From: CAZUZD01 sp964624465
Lineage (GTDB): Bacteria > Planctomycetota > Planctomycetia > Isosphaerales > Isosphaeraceae
Assembly (NCBI GenBank): GCA_964624465.1
Contig: CAZUZD010000137.1
Span: 1-15,019 of the forward strand
Length of the DNA: 15,019 nt
Direction: 5' to 3'
In this document: one piece after another, positions 1-7,594 of the stretch
Numbering within the stretch: position 1 is the stretch's first letter
Layout: each line of letters begins with the position of its first letter
Translations under genes and position numbers: made by a program
The notes under the pieces: generated by a model
Seen by the model: the letters and a program-made list of their open reading frames with translations, nothing else
Database searches by the model: none
What the model was told of the DNA's origin: nothing

Positions 1-135
1 TGGGGCCATCGATGACCGGAGGGCGGCCCGCCAGCGGACGGCGCCGACCGCCCCGCGCGGCCAATCCGCCCGCGCGATCCGCCCGGAGACCGGACCGGAC
101 CCGGGGTCCCGCCCAGCAACAGGATGGACAGACCG

Positions 136-2544
136 ATGCGCACTGCGCCCCGCCCGGTGGCCGTCGTCGGGGCCCTGGCCCTGGCCCTGGTCGCCACCAC
201 CCGCCCGGTGCCGGCCGACGACGCCCCGGCCGCCGCCGACGGACCGCCCCGCCTGGCCGACTACTACGGCTTCAAGCCGCTCGAGATCTACAAGCTCGAC
301 AACCGGATCACCGGCCTGGTCGTCGACGACCTCGACGGCGACAAGGTCGCCGACGTCGCCGTGATCAACAACGCCCGCTCCCGGCTCGACCTGCTCCTGA
401 GCAGCCCCGGCACCAGCGAGGACGACGCGCCCCTGCGGGCCGAGGCCAACGCCGTGCCCAGCAGCCGCCGCATGCGGCTCAAGACCGTGCCCGTCAACCA
501 GGCCGTCGTGAGCCTCGTCGCCGGCGACTTCAACGCCGACGGCGTCCGCGACCTGGCCTACTACGGCAGCTCCCCCTCCGAGCTCATCGTCCTGGCCGGC
601 CAGGGCGGCGGCAAGTTCGCGGCCCCCAGGCGCCTGCCGGTGGGCGAGGCCGTCGAGAGCACCTCGGCGCTGGCCGTCGGCGACCTGAACCGCGACGGCA
701 AGCACGACCTGGTCCTGCTCGGCCCCAAGGAGCTGATCACCGTCCTGCAGGGGCCCGGCGGCAAGCTGCTCGAGCCCGAGCGGCTGCCGCACACCGCGGC
801 GCAGCCGGGCATCCTCAAGGCCGTCGACCTCGACGGCGACGGCGGCGACGACCTCTGCCTGCTCGACGGCGGCGGCGACGACCCGATCCGCGTCCGGTTC
901 TCGATCCCCGGCGGCCGCCTCGGCCCCGAGCAGCGGTTCGCCATGGAGAACCCGCGCGCCGTGGCGTACGCCGACCTCGACGGCCAGCCCGGCGTCGAGG
1001 TGCTCGCCGTCGAGCAGCAGTCGGGCCGCGCCCGGGTCTTCACCCTCGATGACTCCGACGACGACGAGGCGAACAACCGCCGCGGCCGCCTGATGTTCTT
1101 CCCGCTGCCGGCCGGCGAGGCCCGCGGCCGCGCCCTGGCCGTCGGCGACCTCGACGGCGACAAGAAGCCCGACGTGGTCGTGACCGACCCCGGCAACGCC
1201 CAGTTCCTGGTCTACCTGCAGGGGCCCAGCGGCCTGGCCAGCGGCCAGACCTTCCCGAGCCTCGCCGGCGGCCGCGCCGTCGATCTGGCCGACCTCGACG
1301 GCGACGGCAAGGCCGAGGTGTACGTGCTCTCGGAGACCGAGAAGCAGATCGGCCGCAGCCAGCTCGCCGACGGCCGCCTGAGCTTCCCGACCCCGCTGCC
1401 GATCGCCGGCGACCCGGTGGCGCTGGATGTCGCCGACCTCGACGGCGACGGCAAGCCCGAGATCCTCTACGTCGCCCGCGGCGAGGGCAAGGAGGGGTTC
1501 CGGCTCCGCGGCCTGAAGCGCGAGGCCTCCGGCTCCTTCGTCCCCTTCCGCTGGGGCATGTCCGACACCGTCGCCCTGGCCGGCCTGACCGGCACCCCGC
1601 CGGCCATGCGGATCGTCGACGTCAACCGCGACGGCCTGGTCGACGTGCTCGTCTTCAAGCCGATCGGCGCCCCCCTGCTCCTGCTGGGCCGCCCCGGCGG
1701 CGAGCCCCCCGCCCCGGCCGCCGGCAGCCTCGGCCCCCTGGTCGGCGCCACCCCGGCCGGCATCAGCCTGAACGCCCCCGGCACCGCCGCCCTGATCGTG
1801 GCGCAGAACACCTTCGCCCGCTCGGTCGTGCTCAACGCCGACGGCCAGTGGGAGGTGAAGGACCAGTTCAACGCCGGCCGCGGCACCGCCCAGATCATCG
1901 GCGCCGCCAGCCTCGACACCGACGGCGACAGCAAGCCCGAGGTCGTGCTGCTCGACAAGGCGACCAAGTCGCTGCTGTTCCTCGACGAGCGCGACGGCGC
2001 CTACCGGCCCGGCGGCACGCTCTCGGTCGGCCCGTTCGACTTCACCGGCCTGCAGGTCGCCGACCTCGACGCCGACGGCCGCGACGACCTGATCCTGGCC
2101 GGCACCGACAAGTTCGGCGTCGTCCTGACCGGCCGCAAGGGCCAGCGGCTCCGCCCCCTGGCCAGCTACGAGACCACCCGCAAGGACGCCCTGCTGGGCG
2201 ACCTGATCGCCGGCGACCTCAACGGCGACGGCAAGCCCGACCTGGTCCTGACCGACGTCGGCGAGCACATCGTCGAGCTGGTCGCCTTCGACGGCAAGGC
2301 CGAGCTCGACCGGGCCCTGGCCTTCAAGATCTTCGAGAAGAAGTCGTTCCGCGACCGCGACAGCCTGGTCGAGCCCCGCGACCTCGGCCTCGGCGACGTC
2401 GACGGCGACGGCCGCACCGACCTGGTCCTCATCGTCCACGACCGCGTCCTGATCTACCGCCAGGACGACGGCACCGGACCGGCCGTCGAGGACCAGAGCA
2501 AGGAGAAGGACAAGGACAAGGACAAGGACAAGGGCGGCGACTGA
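136..2544 (+). CDS. secreted FG-GAP/VCBS repeat protein (beta-propeller)
   Basis: Encodes about 802 residues. A short N-terminal signal peptide (hydrophobic stretch VAVVGALALALVATT, cleavage likely near PADD) implies export. The rest is about 13 copies of an FG-GAP/VCBS-type motif of the form x-D-L-D-G-D-G-x-x-D-[LIV]-x-[LV], for example VDDLDGDKVADVAV, AGDFNADGVRDLAY, VADLDGDGKPEILY and LGDVDGDGRTDLVL. In this family the Asp-rich loops bind calcium and the repeats fold into a beta-propeller of the integrin-alpha type. Some copies are degenerate (YADLDGQPGVEVLAV, AASLDTDGDSKPEVVL). The tail is a charged EDQSKEKDKDKDKDKGGD. I chose ATG 136 over ATG 124 because AGGA/GGA lies 7-11 bases upstream of 136, while 124 overlaps that purine run. 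No enzyme domain is visible, so surface adhesion or ligand binding is only an inference. Family assignment is firm. Confidence 0.9.
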   Translation: MRTAPRPVAVVGALALALVATTRPVPADDAPAAADGPPRLADYYGFKPLEIYKLDNRITGLVVDDLDGDKVADVAVINNARSRLDLLLSSPGTSEDDAPLRAEANAVPSSRRMRLKTVPVNQAVVSLVAGDFNADGVRDLAYYGSSPSELIVLAGQGGGKFAAPRRLPVGEAVESTSALAVGDLNRDGKHDLVLLGPKELITVLQGPGGKLLEPERLPHTAAQPGILKAVDLDGDGGDDLCLLDGGGDDPIRVRFSIPGGRLGPEQRFAMENPRAVAYADLDGQPGVEVLAVEQQSGRARVFTLDDSDDDEANNRRGRLMFFPLPAGEARGRALAVGDLDGDKKPDVVVTDPGNAQFLVYLQGPSGLASGQTFPSLAGGRAVDLADLDGDGKAEVYVLSETEKQIGRSQLADGRLSFPTPLPIAGDPVALDVADLDGDGKPEILYVARGEGKEGFRLRGLKREASGSFVPFRWGMSDTVALAGLTGTPPAMRIVDVNRDGLVDVLVFKPIGAPLLLLGRPGGEPPAPAAGSLGPLVGATPAGISLNAPGTAALIVAQNTFARSVVLNADGQWEVKDQFNAGRGTAQIIGAASLDTDGDSKPEVVLLDKATKSLLFLDERDGAYRPGGTLSVGPFDFTGLQVADLDADGRDDLILAGTDKFGVVLTGRKGQRLRPLASYETTRKDALLGDLIAGDLNGDGKPDLVLTDVGEHIVELVAFDGKAELDRALAFKIFEKKSFRDRDSLVEPRDLGLGDVDGDGRTDLVLIVHDRVLIYRQDDGTGPAVEDQSKEKDKDKDKDKGGD
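2509..2532 (+). repeat. GACAAG hexanucleotide tandem repeat, 4 copies
   Basis: Four perfect consecutive copies of GACAAG lie at the 3' end of the VCBS gene and encode the Asp-Lys repeat tail. A related AAGGAGAAG precedes them. Repeat number could vary by slippage in whole codons, changing the tail length without breaking the frame. Confidence 0.85.
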
Positions 2545-2597
2545 ACGAGCCTCGTCGAGGCCGCTGTGCGGGACCGGCTCCGGATCGGAACAATTCT

Positions 2598-2652
2598 CGT
2601 AGGGTCCGCTGTGCGGACCATCTTCGGATTGGTCCGCACAGCGGACCCTACG
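2598..2652. repeat. nested palindromic (REP-like) element between two genes
   Basis: Perfect 23-base arms (2598-2620 and 2630-2652) flank a 9-base loop, TCTTCGGAT. Each arm is itself a small hairpin: GGTCCGC-TGT-GCGGACC. The element can therefore form one long hairpin or two short ones. It lies 53 bases after the VCBS stop and 77 bases before the wecB ATG. A degenerate copy of the left half (CCGCTGTGCGG, then a CCGGATCGG-like stretch) lies just upstream at 2561-2587. There is no T-tract, so an intrinsic terminator is possible but not clear. A dispersed REP-like or miniature element starting with GTAGGGT is my preferred reading. Confidence 0.75.
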
Positions 2653-2729
2653 GGACCGACCGACCCGCCCCGGGGCCAGGGCCGACCCGCCCGGCCGCTG
2701 CCCTCTCCCCGGACCGTGTGGTGTTGCCG

Positions 2730-3872
2730 ATGCTGGTTGTGCTGAACGTCATCGGCACCCGCCCCGAGGCGATCAAGATGGCGCCCGTGATCCGCCGGCT
2801 CGCCCACGAGCCCGGCCGGGTCCGGTCGCTGGTGGCCGTCACCGGGCAGCACCGGCAGCTCCTCGATCAGGTGCTGCCGCTGTTCGGGATCGCGCCCGAC
2901 TTCGACCTCGACGTGATGCGCCCCGACCAGGGGCTGGCCGGCCTGACCGCCGCCCTCCTCGGCGGGCTCGACCGGGTGGTGGACCAGGCCCGGCCCGACT
3001 GGATCCTGGCGCAGGGGGACACGACCACCGTGCTGGCCGCGGCGCTGGTGGCGTTCTACCGGGGGGTGCGGTTCGGGCACGTCGAGGCCGGCCTCCGCAC
3101 CGGCGACCGCCGCCGGCCGTTCCCCGAGGAGATCAACCGCCGCGTCGCCGACCTCGTCGCCGACGCCTACTTCGCCCCCACCGAGCGGGCCCGCCAGACC
3201 CTGCGCGCCGAGGGCGTGCCCGACCGCGACATCGTCGTCACCGGCAACACCGTCATCGACGCGCTCCACGCCGTCGCCGCCCTGCCCTACGACCCGAGCG
3301 CCGGCCCGCTGGCCGGCCTGCCGACCGACCGCCGGATCGTGCTGGTGACCGCCCACCGCCGCGAGAGCTTCGGCGCCCCCTTGCGGCAGATCGCCCTGGC
3401 GCTCCGCGACCTGGCCGCCGCCTTCGTCGACCGCGGCGTCCACGTCGTGTTCCCCGTGCACCCGAACCCGCAGGTCCGCGGCCCGGTCTTCGACACCCTC
3501 GCCGGCCTGCCGAACCTGAGCCTGGTCGAGCCGCTCGACTACCAGGCCCTGGTCCACCTGCTGGGGCGCTCCGAGCTGGTGCTGACCGACTCCGGCGGGC
3601 TCCAGGAGGAGGCCCCCGCGCTGGGCGTCCCCGTGCTCGTGCTCCGCGACACCACCGAGCGGCCCGAAGGGGTCGAGGCCGGCCTGCTGAGGCTCGTGGG
3701 CACCGACCGCGACCGGATCGTCGCCGCCGCCACCGCCCTGCTCGACCGCCCCGCCGCCGCCCGCCGACCGGGCCCGTCGGCGTCCCCCTTCGGCGACGGC
3801 CAGGCCGCCGACCGCATCGTGCGCCACCTGCTCGACGACCCCGGCGCCGCCGGGGCTCAGAGCTTGCGGTAG
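2730..3872 (+). CDS. wecB: UDP-N-acetylglucosamine 2-epimerase (non-hydrolysing)
   Basis: Encodes 380 residues, the usual length of the family, which interconverts UDP-GlcNAc and UDP-ManNAc in the cytoplasm to supply ManNAc units for surface polysaccharide. The family signatures are all present in order: GTRPEAIKMAP (9-19), VTGQHRQLLDQVL (37-49), AQGDTTT (94-100, Asp97), GHVEAGLRTGDRRRPFPEE (116-134, Glu119 and Glu133/134), VTGNTVID (170-177), VTAHRRESFG (206-215, His209), VHPNP (243-247) and LTDSGGLQEEAPALGVPVLVLRDTTERPEG (285-314). ATG 2730 gives the standard start MLVVLNVIGTRPE. In-frame GTG 2718, GTG 2721 and TTG 2724 are possible but would add only a few residues. No polysaccharide genes are adjacent. 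The 3' end overlaps the convergent DUF1080 gene by 16 bases. A role in envelope glycan synthesis follows from the family, not from the neighbours. Confidence 0.95.
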   Translation: MLVVLNVIGTRPEAIKMAPVIRRLAHEPGRVRSLVAVTGQHRQLLDQVLPLFGIAPDFDLDVMRPDQGLAGLTAALLGGLDRVVDQARPDWILAQGDTTTVLAAALVAFYRGVRFGHVEAGLRTGDRRRPFPEEINRRVADLVADAYFAPTERARQTLRAEGVPDRDIVVTGNTVIDALHAVAALPYDPSAGPLAGLPTDRRIVLVTAHRRESFGAPLRQIALALRDLAAAFVDRGVHVVFPVHPNPQVRGPVFDTLAGLPNLSLVEPLDYQALVHLLGRSELVLTDSGGLQEEAPALGVPVLVLRDTTERPEGVEAGLLRLVGTDRDRIVAAATALLDRPAAARRPGPSASPFGDGQAADRIVRHLLDDPGAAGAQSLR

Positions 3873-4552
3873 CGGATGTCCTTGAACTGCACCGTCATCG
3901 GCTCGCCGGCGCGAAGCTGCAAACCGAGGAAGCCGGACAGGTCGAAGTGGCCCTCCTCCCGGTCGATCAGCTCGGTGCTCGGGACCCCGTTGATCTCCAG
4001 GTGGATCTGCTGGCCCTTCGCGACGATGCGGTACTCGTTCCACTCGCCGGCCGGGCGCATCGTCGCCATCGGGCCCAGGTCGGTGGCCGTGCGCTTCCCC
4101 TGGGCGTCGATGACGGTCTTCTTGCCGTTGGCCGAGAGCAGCTCGGGCCCCTTGCGGGTGTGGATCTCGTCGCAGACGCCGCCCAGGTACGGGCCGCTGC
4201 CGAAGATGTCGGCCTGGTAGCCCACGGCCAGGCCGTCGGGCCGCAGCACGCTGCGGAACTGCACGCCCGAGTTGCCGCCGTTGCCCTGCACCCGGAACTT
4301 CAGCACCAGCTCGAAGTCGGCGACGTCGCCCCCCTGCCAGGCCAGGAACTGGTTCGCCGTGCACGGGTGCTCGGGCGTCGACTGCCCGGTGAGCGCCCCG
4401 TCGCGCACCGACCAGTAGCTCGGGTCGTGCGCCTTCCAGCCCTCCAGGGTGGCGCCGTCGAAGATCGGCCGCAGCTCCTCCTCGGCGATCGGGCCCAGGC
4501 CCAGCCCGGACGCGGCCAGCGCCAGGGCGACGACAGCGATGCTTCGGTTCAT
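3857..4552 (-). CDS. secreted DUF1080 protein (3-keto-disaccharide hydrolase-like)
   Basis: Encodes about 231 residues. The start MNRSIAVVALALAASGLG is a clean signal peptide, so the protein is probably exported. The mature part matches the DUF1080/3-keto-disaccharide hydrolase fold (concanavalin-like beta-sandwich): PIFDGATLEGW near the start, WSVRDGALTG, FELVLKFRVQGNGGNSGVQFRS, PAGEWNEYRIVAKGQQIHLEINGV and the terminal GFLGLQLRAGEPMTVQFKDIRYRKL. These motifs are typical of the large planctomycete family, members of which cleave 3-keto-glycosides or act as carbohydrate-binding partners. The substrate cannot be read from sequence. ATG 4552 is preferred over an in-frame TTG at 4564. The gene converges on wecB with a 16-base overlap, so neither gene has room for a separate terminator. 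A 7-bp stem (4589-4595 with 4606-4612) lies in the upstream leader. Confidence 0.9.
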   Translation of the reverse strand: MNRSIAVVALALAASGLGLGPIAEEELRPIFDGATLEGWKAHDPSYWSVRDGALTGQSTPEHPCTANQFLAWQGGDVADFELVLKFRVQGNGGNSGVQFRSVLRPDGLAVGYQADIFGSGPYLGGVCDEIHTRKGPELLSANGKKTVIDAQGKRTATDLGPMATMRPAGEWNEYRIVAKGQQIHLEINGVPSTELIDREEGHFDLSGFLGLQLRAGEPMTVQFKDIRYRKL

Positions 4553-4708
4553 GGCAATTCTCAACAGGCAGGGCGCGGACCGGTGTTTCGAGCCCGGATG
4601 TCTCGGGGCTCGCCAGGCCGTCGAATCTGCCAGCGCGCGCCGGCCGTGTCCAGCGCCGGCCGCCCGGGATCGCCCCGCGGCGGTCGCCGATCCGGGCCGG
4701 GGGGGCGG

Positions 4709-5119
4709 TCAGGGCATCTCGGGGAAGTCGGCGGTGGTGCGGGTGGCGTCGAAGCCGGTGAGCCCCAGCGCCGCGTCGACGCTCTCGGAGACGTCGAACA
4801 GCGGCAGCACCTTGAGGATCTGGAGCGCCTCCCGCAGGCTGGGGCTGAGCCCGCAGAGCGTGAGCCCGCCCTTGGCCTGGCGGACCCGGCTGTTCAGCGA
4901 GATCAGCTTGCCGAGGAACTCGGTGGAGGCGTAGTGGATCGCCGTCAGGTCCAGCACGATCCGCTGCCCAGGATGCCGCGCCACCAGCTCGTAGAGCGCC
5001 CGACCCAGCTCGGCGATCAGCGGGCTGGCGTAGAGCGTCTGGACCTCGGCGCCCGCCGGCGCCGCGATGACGCTGCCGCCCAGGTGGCTGACCTTCAGGT
5101 TCTCGGCACCGTCGGACAT
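4709..5119 (-). CDS. STAS-domain protein, anti-sigma factor antagonist type
   Basis: Encodes 136 residues, essentially a single STAS domain with short tails. Core motifs are VIAAPAGAEVQTLY, the beta-strand and Ser loop IVLDLTAIHYASTEFLGKLISL and the following GGLTLCGLSPSLREALQILKVLPLFDV. The Ser in YASTEFLG is at the position phosphorylated in SpoIIAA/RsbV proteins, so partner switching with a GHKA-type kinase/anti-sigma factor is the likely role. No such kinase gene is adjacent. ATG 5119 is chosen because AGAGGG sits 9 bases upstream. The earlier ATG 5128 abuts that purine run, and GTG 5182 would read through the dyad. The gene is on the same strand as DUF1080 but 156 bases away, so co-transcription is uncertain. 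Confidence 0.88.
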   Translation of the reverse strand: MSDGAENLKVSHLGGSVIAAPAGAEVQTLYASPLIAELGRALYELVARHPGQRIVLDLTAIHYASTEFLGKLISLNSRVRQAKGGLTLCGLSPSLREALQILKVLPLFDVSESVDAALGLTGFDATRTTADFPEMP

Positions 5120-5154
5120 CGAGATCATCCCTCTGGCGCGACCGGGGCCTGGCC

Positions 5155-5178
5155 CGGGGACCACCGCGGTGGCCCCCG
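5155..5178. promoter_or_regulatory. 24-bp near-perfect dyad upstream of the STAS gene
   Basis: The centre is the perfect 12-bp palindrome CCACCGCGGTGG (5161-5172). One mismatched pair follows on each side, then five more matching pairs, so 11 of 12 pairs match with no loop. It ends 36 bases before the STAS ATG, a suitable place for an operator or a leader hairpin. Function is inferred from symmetry and position only. Confidence 0.4.
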
Positions 5179-5312
5179 CCACCTCGCGTGCCGCCCCCCG
5201 ATCCCCACCGCCCCAGCCCTCACCCCCCTAACCTACCCGCCCCCGCCCGCTCCCGAGAACCCACCTCCGCCAGGCAGCACCACAAATCCCCGCCAGCGAA
5301 AGCCCGGGGACT

Positions 5313-5352
5313 GTCGCGGTCAGTCGCGGTCAGTCCCGCTCAGTTCCACACA
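5313..5352 (+). repeat. four tandem 10-bp repeats at the edge of the defence block
   Basis: Two identical GTCGCGGTCA units are followed by GTCCCGCTCA and GTTCCACACA, each 10 bases and directly adjacent, decaying from left to right. They lie in the 264-base space between the STAS leader and the helicase stop codon. A unit close to one helical turn could be a protein-binding array or simply local slippage. Confidence 0.6.
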
Positions 5353-5362
5353 GCCCGGTGCT

Positions 5363-5380
5363 GGCTTGTGATCACAGGCC
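5363..5380. other. 18-bp imperfect palindrome just beyond the helicase stop
   Basis: TGTGATCACA (5367-5376) is a perfect palindrome. It extends to GGC/GCC on both sides with one T-G pair between. It ends 3 bases past the helicase stop on the operon's 3' side. It has no loop and no T-run, so it is not a convincing terminator. A binding site or chance are both possible. Confidence 0.25.
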
Positions 5381-5383
5381 CGG

Positions 5384-7576
5384 CTAGGCCAGACAGGAAG
5401 CTCGGATAACCTTAAGAGCACCATTTATATCGAGGTATTCTCTAGAAAAAACCTCGGCTGTTTGCTCGTCCGAGAGAAATGACTCGTATTTTTCACCAAA
5501 GCGATTGGGCGACTTAAGCGCGAGCTCCATTACAGTCGGGCAGACTTCAAGGAACGTTCTATACACCGCTTGGATCTCCGCAATCGTCGATTTCTTGAAG
5601 ACAAGCAGGATCCCTCGATCTTCAACATCGAGCTCACCGAAGTGCCGGCCGAGGATCTCCAGCGTTCTATGGATCCGGGTGCCGGTCCAGGTGAACCAGA
5701 GAACCTCTTTGGCATCCTGCACGAAGGGGTTCTCGAGCAGGCCTGCCTCCTGCGCCGTTTTCCGACTCTGGACCAGCATCAGCTTCGCCTGATGGTCCAG
5801 GTAGGAGGGGACCTCGACACCAGCGAGAAGTTCCCTCATCCGCTGGCGGATCCTTGGGTGGATCTCGCCCCCAGGCTTGCCCACGAAATCCGGGCGGCGA
5901 CCACCTGATGAGGGCTGGACACTGATGACCTTGCGCTCGGTGTCGATATCGAGCACTTTCCAGCGTCGGCCCGCCAGGATGAGATACCCGTTCTCCTGAA
6001 TCCCCGCGTCCATGGGAATGCTGCCAATGTGGTGTCCACCGTGGTTGACCCGGTACTCCTCCGTGACGATGAACACGACATAGAAATCATGGGAGCGGAC
6101 GATCTTCTCGCCTTTCAGACCGGTGATCAGGAGCCCGATCGGGGTCTGTTCGACCAAGTCGTGAGCTCCCATACTCCTGAGCGTGGCGATGAACTGGCGC
6201 TCGCTGACTGCGGGGAAGGCTCCGGACGCGACCAGGGTCTTGTAGAGCTCATCAGCCCGAGCCCCACCGCGCTCGGTGATGACGCTCAGGATCTGCTGCA
6301 CGAGGGTCGACAGGTGCAACTTGTTGGATTCAGGCGGCTCGCACCATTTCTCGCAGAGCAGTTCCACGGTTGCGGCCGCCTGCAACAGGTCCGGGAACAG
6401 CCGATCCTCTAATGGGGTGTCCTGCTCGGGTTCGTCCTCGACCACGAACATCCGGAGCACGGAGGCCTGCCCATCCCGCCGACCGCTCCGGCCCAGGCGC
6501 TGGGCCAGGGAACTGACCGACCAGGGTGCGCCGACCTGGCCAACCTGCTCGACGTTGCCAACATCGATTCCCATCTCCAGGGTGCTCGAGCAGAAGGTGG
6601 CCGTTGGTGCGTTCGACTTCAAGGCCGCCTCGGTGTCCTCTCGCTCCCCTTTCGACAGGGACCCATGGTGCACCCGGAAATTGTCAGGCAAACCACAACG
6701 TTTAGCCTCGCGCGATACCTGGTCGGCCAGATGCTCGATCGTCGTCTTGGAGTTGGCAAAGATCAGCGCGGTCTTTCCATGAAACTTCGCAAACAGATCG
6801 CCTTCGAGTGAACCATGATCCAGTGGCCGGTTGTCATCGTCCTCCCTGACCGGAACCAAGGGATTCCGCTTTTCCAGGTAGCCCTGAAGCGAGACCTGGA
6901 TCGACTTTTTGTCGTCACCGTGAATGACGATGACACTCTCGGGCGCTGAATGTCGGAGCCACTGGCAGGCCCGGCCAATCTCGCTTCCCAGAGTGGCGGA
7001 AAGACCCAGGTAGCGCACCGGATGGGCACTCCTGCTGGAGAGCCTCGTCAGAAGGCTACGAAGATGGGCACCCCGTTCCGTACCGATGAACGAGTGGAGT
7101 TCGTCGATGACGACGAAGCGCAGCCTGCCGAAAACCGTTCCCAGTTTCTGGGGGTGGTTCACGAACAGAGACTCGATAGACTCCGGCGTGATGAGTAAGA
7201 CGCCAGACGGCTGATTCAATAGCCGTTTCTTTGGGCCCGCTGACACATCGCCGTGCCACTTGTGCACCGGAATCTCTGCCGCCTGACACAGTACTTCCAG
7301 GCGCATAAACTGGTCGTTGATCAGCGCCTTCAGTGGACCGACATAGACGGCCCCGACGCCAGGTTGTGGGTCCGCAACCAGTTGTGACAGGACAGGTAGA
7401 AACGCTGCTTCGGTTTTCCCCGATGCCGTCCGCGCCGACAGGATGATGTCATGGGGGGAATCCAGAACCGCATGAATCGCCTTCATCTGCATGGGGCGGA
7501 GGTCTTTCCATTCCAGCCGGTAGAGGGCCTCCTGGATTGTTGGATCGAGTCGAACGAAGGCACTCGCCCCAGACAT
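5384..7576 (-). CDS. sngC: Lhr-type DEAD/DEAH-box helicase, Shango SngC (BrxHI-related)
   Basis: Encodes 730 residues of a superfamily 2 helicase of the Lhr/BrxHI branch. Motifs appear in order: LRPMQMKAI (Q-like, 26-34), ARTASGKTEAAF (motif I, 48-59), YVGPLKALINDQ (Ia, 78-89), TPESIESLF (130-138), VIDELHSFIG (motif II, 156-165), GLSATLG (III, 191-197), ALIFANSK (IV, 270-277), VHHGSLSKGERE (302-313), STLEMGIDVG (V, 331-340) and QRLGRSGRR (VI, 359-367). The C-terminal half has the Lhr-like winged-helix/beta-barrel region, including GRRWKVLDIDTERKVISVQPSSGGRRPDFVG. An ATP-dependent 3'-5' DNA translocase in phage DNA recognition or processing is the likely role. GAGGG lies 8 bases before the ATG, 18 bases after the sngB stop. 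All catalytic motifs look intact. The gene is much shorter than full-length Lhr (about 1,500 residues), as expected for the core form. Confidence 0.9.
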   Translation of the reverse strand: MSGASAFVRLDPTIQEALYRLEWKDLRPMQMKAIHAVLDSPHDIILSARTASGKTEAAFLPVLSQLVADPQPGVGAVYVGPLKALINDQFMRLEVLCQAAEIPVHKWHGDVSAGPKKRLLNQPSGVLLITPESIESLFVNHPQKLGTVFGRLRFVVIDELHSFIGTERGAHLRSLLTRLSSRSAHPVRYLGLSATLGSEIGRACQWLRHSAPESVIVIHGDDKKSIQVSLQGYLEKRNPLVPVREDDDNRPLDHGSLEGDLFAKFHGKTALIFANSKTTIEHLADQVSREAKRCGLPDNFRVHHGSLSKGEREDTEAALKSNAPTATFCSSTLEMGIDVGNVEQVGQVGAPWSVSSLAQRLGRSGRRDGQASVLRMFVVEDEPEQDTPLEDRLFPDLLQAAATVELLCEKWCEPPESNKLHLSTLVQQILSVITERGGARADELYKTLVASGAFPAVSERQFIATLRSMGAHDLVEQTPIGLLITGLKGEKIVRSHDFYVVFIVTEEYRVNHGGHHIGSIPMDAGIQENGYLILAGRRWKVLDIDTERKVISVQPSSGGRRPDFVGKPGGEIHPRIRQRMRELLAGVEVPSYLDHQAKLMLVQSRKTAQEAGLLENPFVQDAKEVLWFTWTGTRIHRTLEILGRHFGELDVEDRGILLVFKKSTIAEIQAVYRTFLEVCPTVMELALKSPNRFGEKYESFLSDEQTAEVFSREYLDINGALKVIRASCLA

Positions 7577-7594
7577 AGCGTGGGCCCTCGAAAA

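Noticed and set aside
2598..2652. Plain rho-independent terminator for the VCBS gene
   Set aside because: No T-tract follows the stem, and the nested structure with a decayed copy fits a repeat element better; a terminating effect is not excluded.
1848..2729. Long open frame extending upstream of wecB through the VCBS gene
   Set aside because: Arg/Pro/Gly-rich translation with no family similarity, in the shadow of the VCBS gene; the epimerase proper begins at ATG 2730.
2454..4364. Long minus-strand open frame opposite wecB
   Set aside because: Low-complexity shadow of wecB and DUF1080 codons in GC-rich DNA, with no recognisable domain.
5278..5292. Short similarity CACCACAAATCCCCG to CACCACACCCATCCCCG at 11659-11675, on opposite sides of the island
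   Set aside because: Low-complexity C/A-rich sequence needing a gap to align; not enough to claim a flanking repeat.
3947..5371. Long plus-strand open frame across DUF1080 and STAS
   Set aside because: Antisense shadow of two well-supported genes.
5367..5376. CRP-like site TGTGATCACA
   Set aside because: The CRP consensus has six bases between TGTGA and TCACA; here the half-sites are fused, and the site lies downstream of genes.
5380..5390. Possible attachment-site repeat: CCGGCTAGGCC here and CCGGCTGGCC at 11572-11581
   Set aside because: Too short and not identical, with no integrase or tRNA nearby; expected by chance in GC-rich DNA.
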